Under the pieces are notes generated by a model. The model saw only the letters and a program-made list of their open reading frames with translations. It searched no databases and had not been told where the DNA came from. The translations under genes were made by a program, and so were the position numbers. Below, in pieces: positions 63,551-64,000 of a stretch of DNA of 64,000 nt. The stretch is from positions 13,850,001 to 13,914,000 of the forward strand of contig JAWHQI010000005.1 in NCBI GenBank assembly GCA_033032865.1. The letters are read 5' to 3'. The first letter of the stretch is position 1, and every line of letters begins with the position of its first letter. The stretch is from Dactylorhiza incarnata. Its lineage: Eukaryota > Streptophyta > Magnoliopsida > Asparagales > Orchidaceae.

Positions 63551-63855
63551 AAACCAAAAGAAAAGAAAAGAAGCAGAAAAAGAAAAAGGGAAAATAAGAT
63601 TTTAGATAAATAAATTTATTTTTATTTTATTATATTTTTTTAGATTTTTATTTTTTTATTAATATTAGGTGAATTAGAATTAGTCCTGGACTTTCCAAGA
63701 TCTACCTGGTGAAGGGTTTGCAAGGTACTAGAGGCTATGAAGGGAATTCAAACCCAAAGCGTCCTTTCCAGGAATTTAGTTGCACCTTAAAATTAAGAAA
63801 AAGAAAAAAAAAGATAAAATTAATAGATATTTCGGTTTTCGAAATATCAACCGAG
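63551..63855 (-). other. Athila 5' leader, non-coding
   Basis: Contains module copy 5 (63682-63776) and, 7 nt from the primer-binding site, a perfect 9-bp hairpin gatatttcg-gtttt-cgaaatatc (63826-63848). Confidence 0.75.
63682..63776 (-). other. Copy 5 of the conserved ~95-nt module (leader position)
   Basis: Plus strand agtcctggactttccaag to ctttccaggaattt. The terminal stem is CCTGGA/TCCAGG where copies 1 and 2 have CTTGGA/TCCAAG: both sides changed, pairing kept. It lies about 80-175 nt from the primer-binding site. Confidence 0.78.
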
Positions 63856-63873
63856 TCCCCGGCAACGGCGCCA
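63856..63873 (-). other. Primer-binding site of the Athila element, tRNA-Asp type
   Basis: Minus strand TGGCGCCGTTGCCGGGGA, perfect; 6 nt from the 5' LTR start. Confidence 0.94.
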
Positions 63874-63879
63874 AAAACT

Positions 63880-64000
63880 TGATGCGCAAAACTATGCTTG
63901 CAAATGATAACGACAAGTGTACCGTATCGAATGTAGTATAGGTTGTTAAAACAAGGTCGTATTAGACTCGGGGCGGTTGAGTACTCTTACTTCGGAAAAT
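63880..64000 (-). mobile_element. 5' LTR of the Athila element, first 121 bp (cut by window end)
   Basis: tgatgcgcaaaactatgcttg matches 54956 onward with three substitutions in 121 bp. The rest is outside the window. Confidence 0.93.

Larger units (their letters stand above)
54956..64000 (-). mobile_element. Ty3/gypsy Athila LTR retrotransposon with gag-pol, 5' LTR cut by the window edge
   Basis: 3' LTR 54956-56547, 3' UTR, integrase, RNase H, RT, protease and gag (minus strand), leader, tRNA-Asp primer site 63856-63873 and the first 121 bp of the 5' LTR (63880-64000). The two LTRs differ at 3 of those 121 positions. Coding sequence follows the family closely but has frameshifts at homopolymers and three or more stops. 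No env-like ORF. Confidence 0.95.

Overview
This window is plant nuclear DNA, from an angiosperm and most likely a eudicot. It consists almost entirely of LTR retrotransposons nested inside one another. I found no host gene, rRNA gene, tRNA gene or CRISPR array. The lineages present are Ty3/gypsy Tat (two RNase H domains), Ty3/gypsy Athila (tRNA-Asp primer site), a Ty3/gypsy Tekay/Del-like chromovirus, and Ty1/copia SIRE/Maximus (tRNA-iMet primer site). There is also one tRNA-derived SINE. The picture fits gene-poor, probably pericentromeric heterochromatin. The species cannot be read from the sequence.

Layout. 1-6536: Tat element 1 on the minus strand, with an 87-bp tandem array in its 3' UTR, pol, gag and the 5' LTR. 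6537-9697: 3' end of an Athila-related element on the plus strand. 9696-16229: ORF-less Athila-like element on the minus strand, in LTR-internal-LTR-internal-LTR form. 16230-36895: Tat element 2 on the minus strand. Its 5' LTR is split by SIRE element 1 (21487-36402). SIRE 1 carries a long solo LTR (28729-34522, TSD tcatt), and that solo LTR carries a second solo LTR (32115-33812, TSD atggg). 36896-37029: Athila integrase scrap. 37030-48932: Tekay-like element, interrupted by a very young pol-less element (40134-46846, TSD agcag, LTRs nearly identical). 48933-50561: SIRE element 2, cut short. 50562-50735: Athila scrap. 50736-52320: SIRE-like LTR on the minus strand. About 52340-52648: SINE. 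52722-54461: intact 579-codon ORF of unknown function on the minus strand. 54956-64000: Athila element with gag-pol on the minus strand, its 5' LTR cut by the window edge.

How the parts relate. The large coding regions are decayed by in-frame stops, frameshifts and lost domains. Tat 1 has gag but no protease; Tat 2 has protease but almost no gag. The only long uninterrupted ORFs that look preserved are the 465-codon ORF of the young pol-less element and the 579-codon ORF.

The most interesting signals are non-coding. The Athila-related elements share a ~95-nt leader/3'-UTR module with a closing stem, a GGGA-capped hairpin and a hairpin next to the polypurine tract. In each, sequence differs between copies while pairing is mostly kept. 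Polypurine-tract cores repeat at similar spacing in two diverged elements. Palindromes sit about every 100 bp upstream of the LTR TATA box. ORF-less derivatives keep the leader module, which suggests a cis-acting role such as packaging. The polypeptide C-terminus of the young element is also shared with the Athila-related fragment at 6541-7352.
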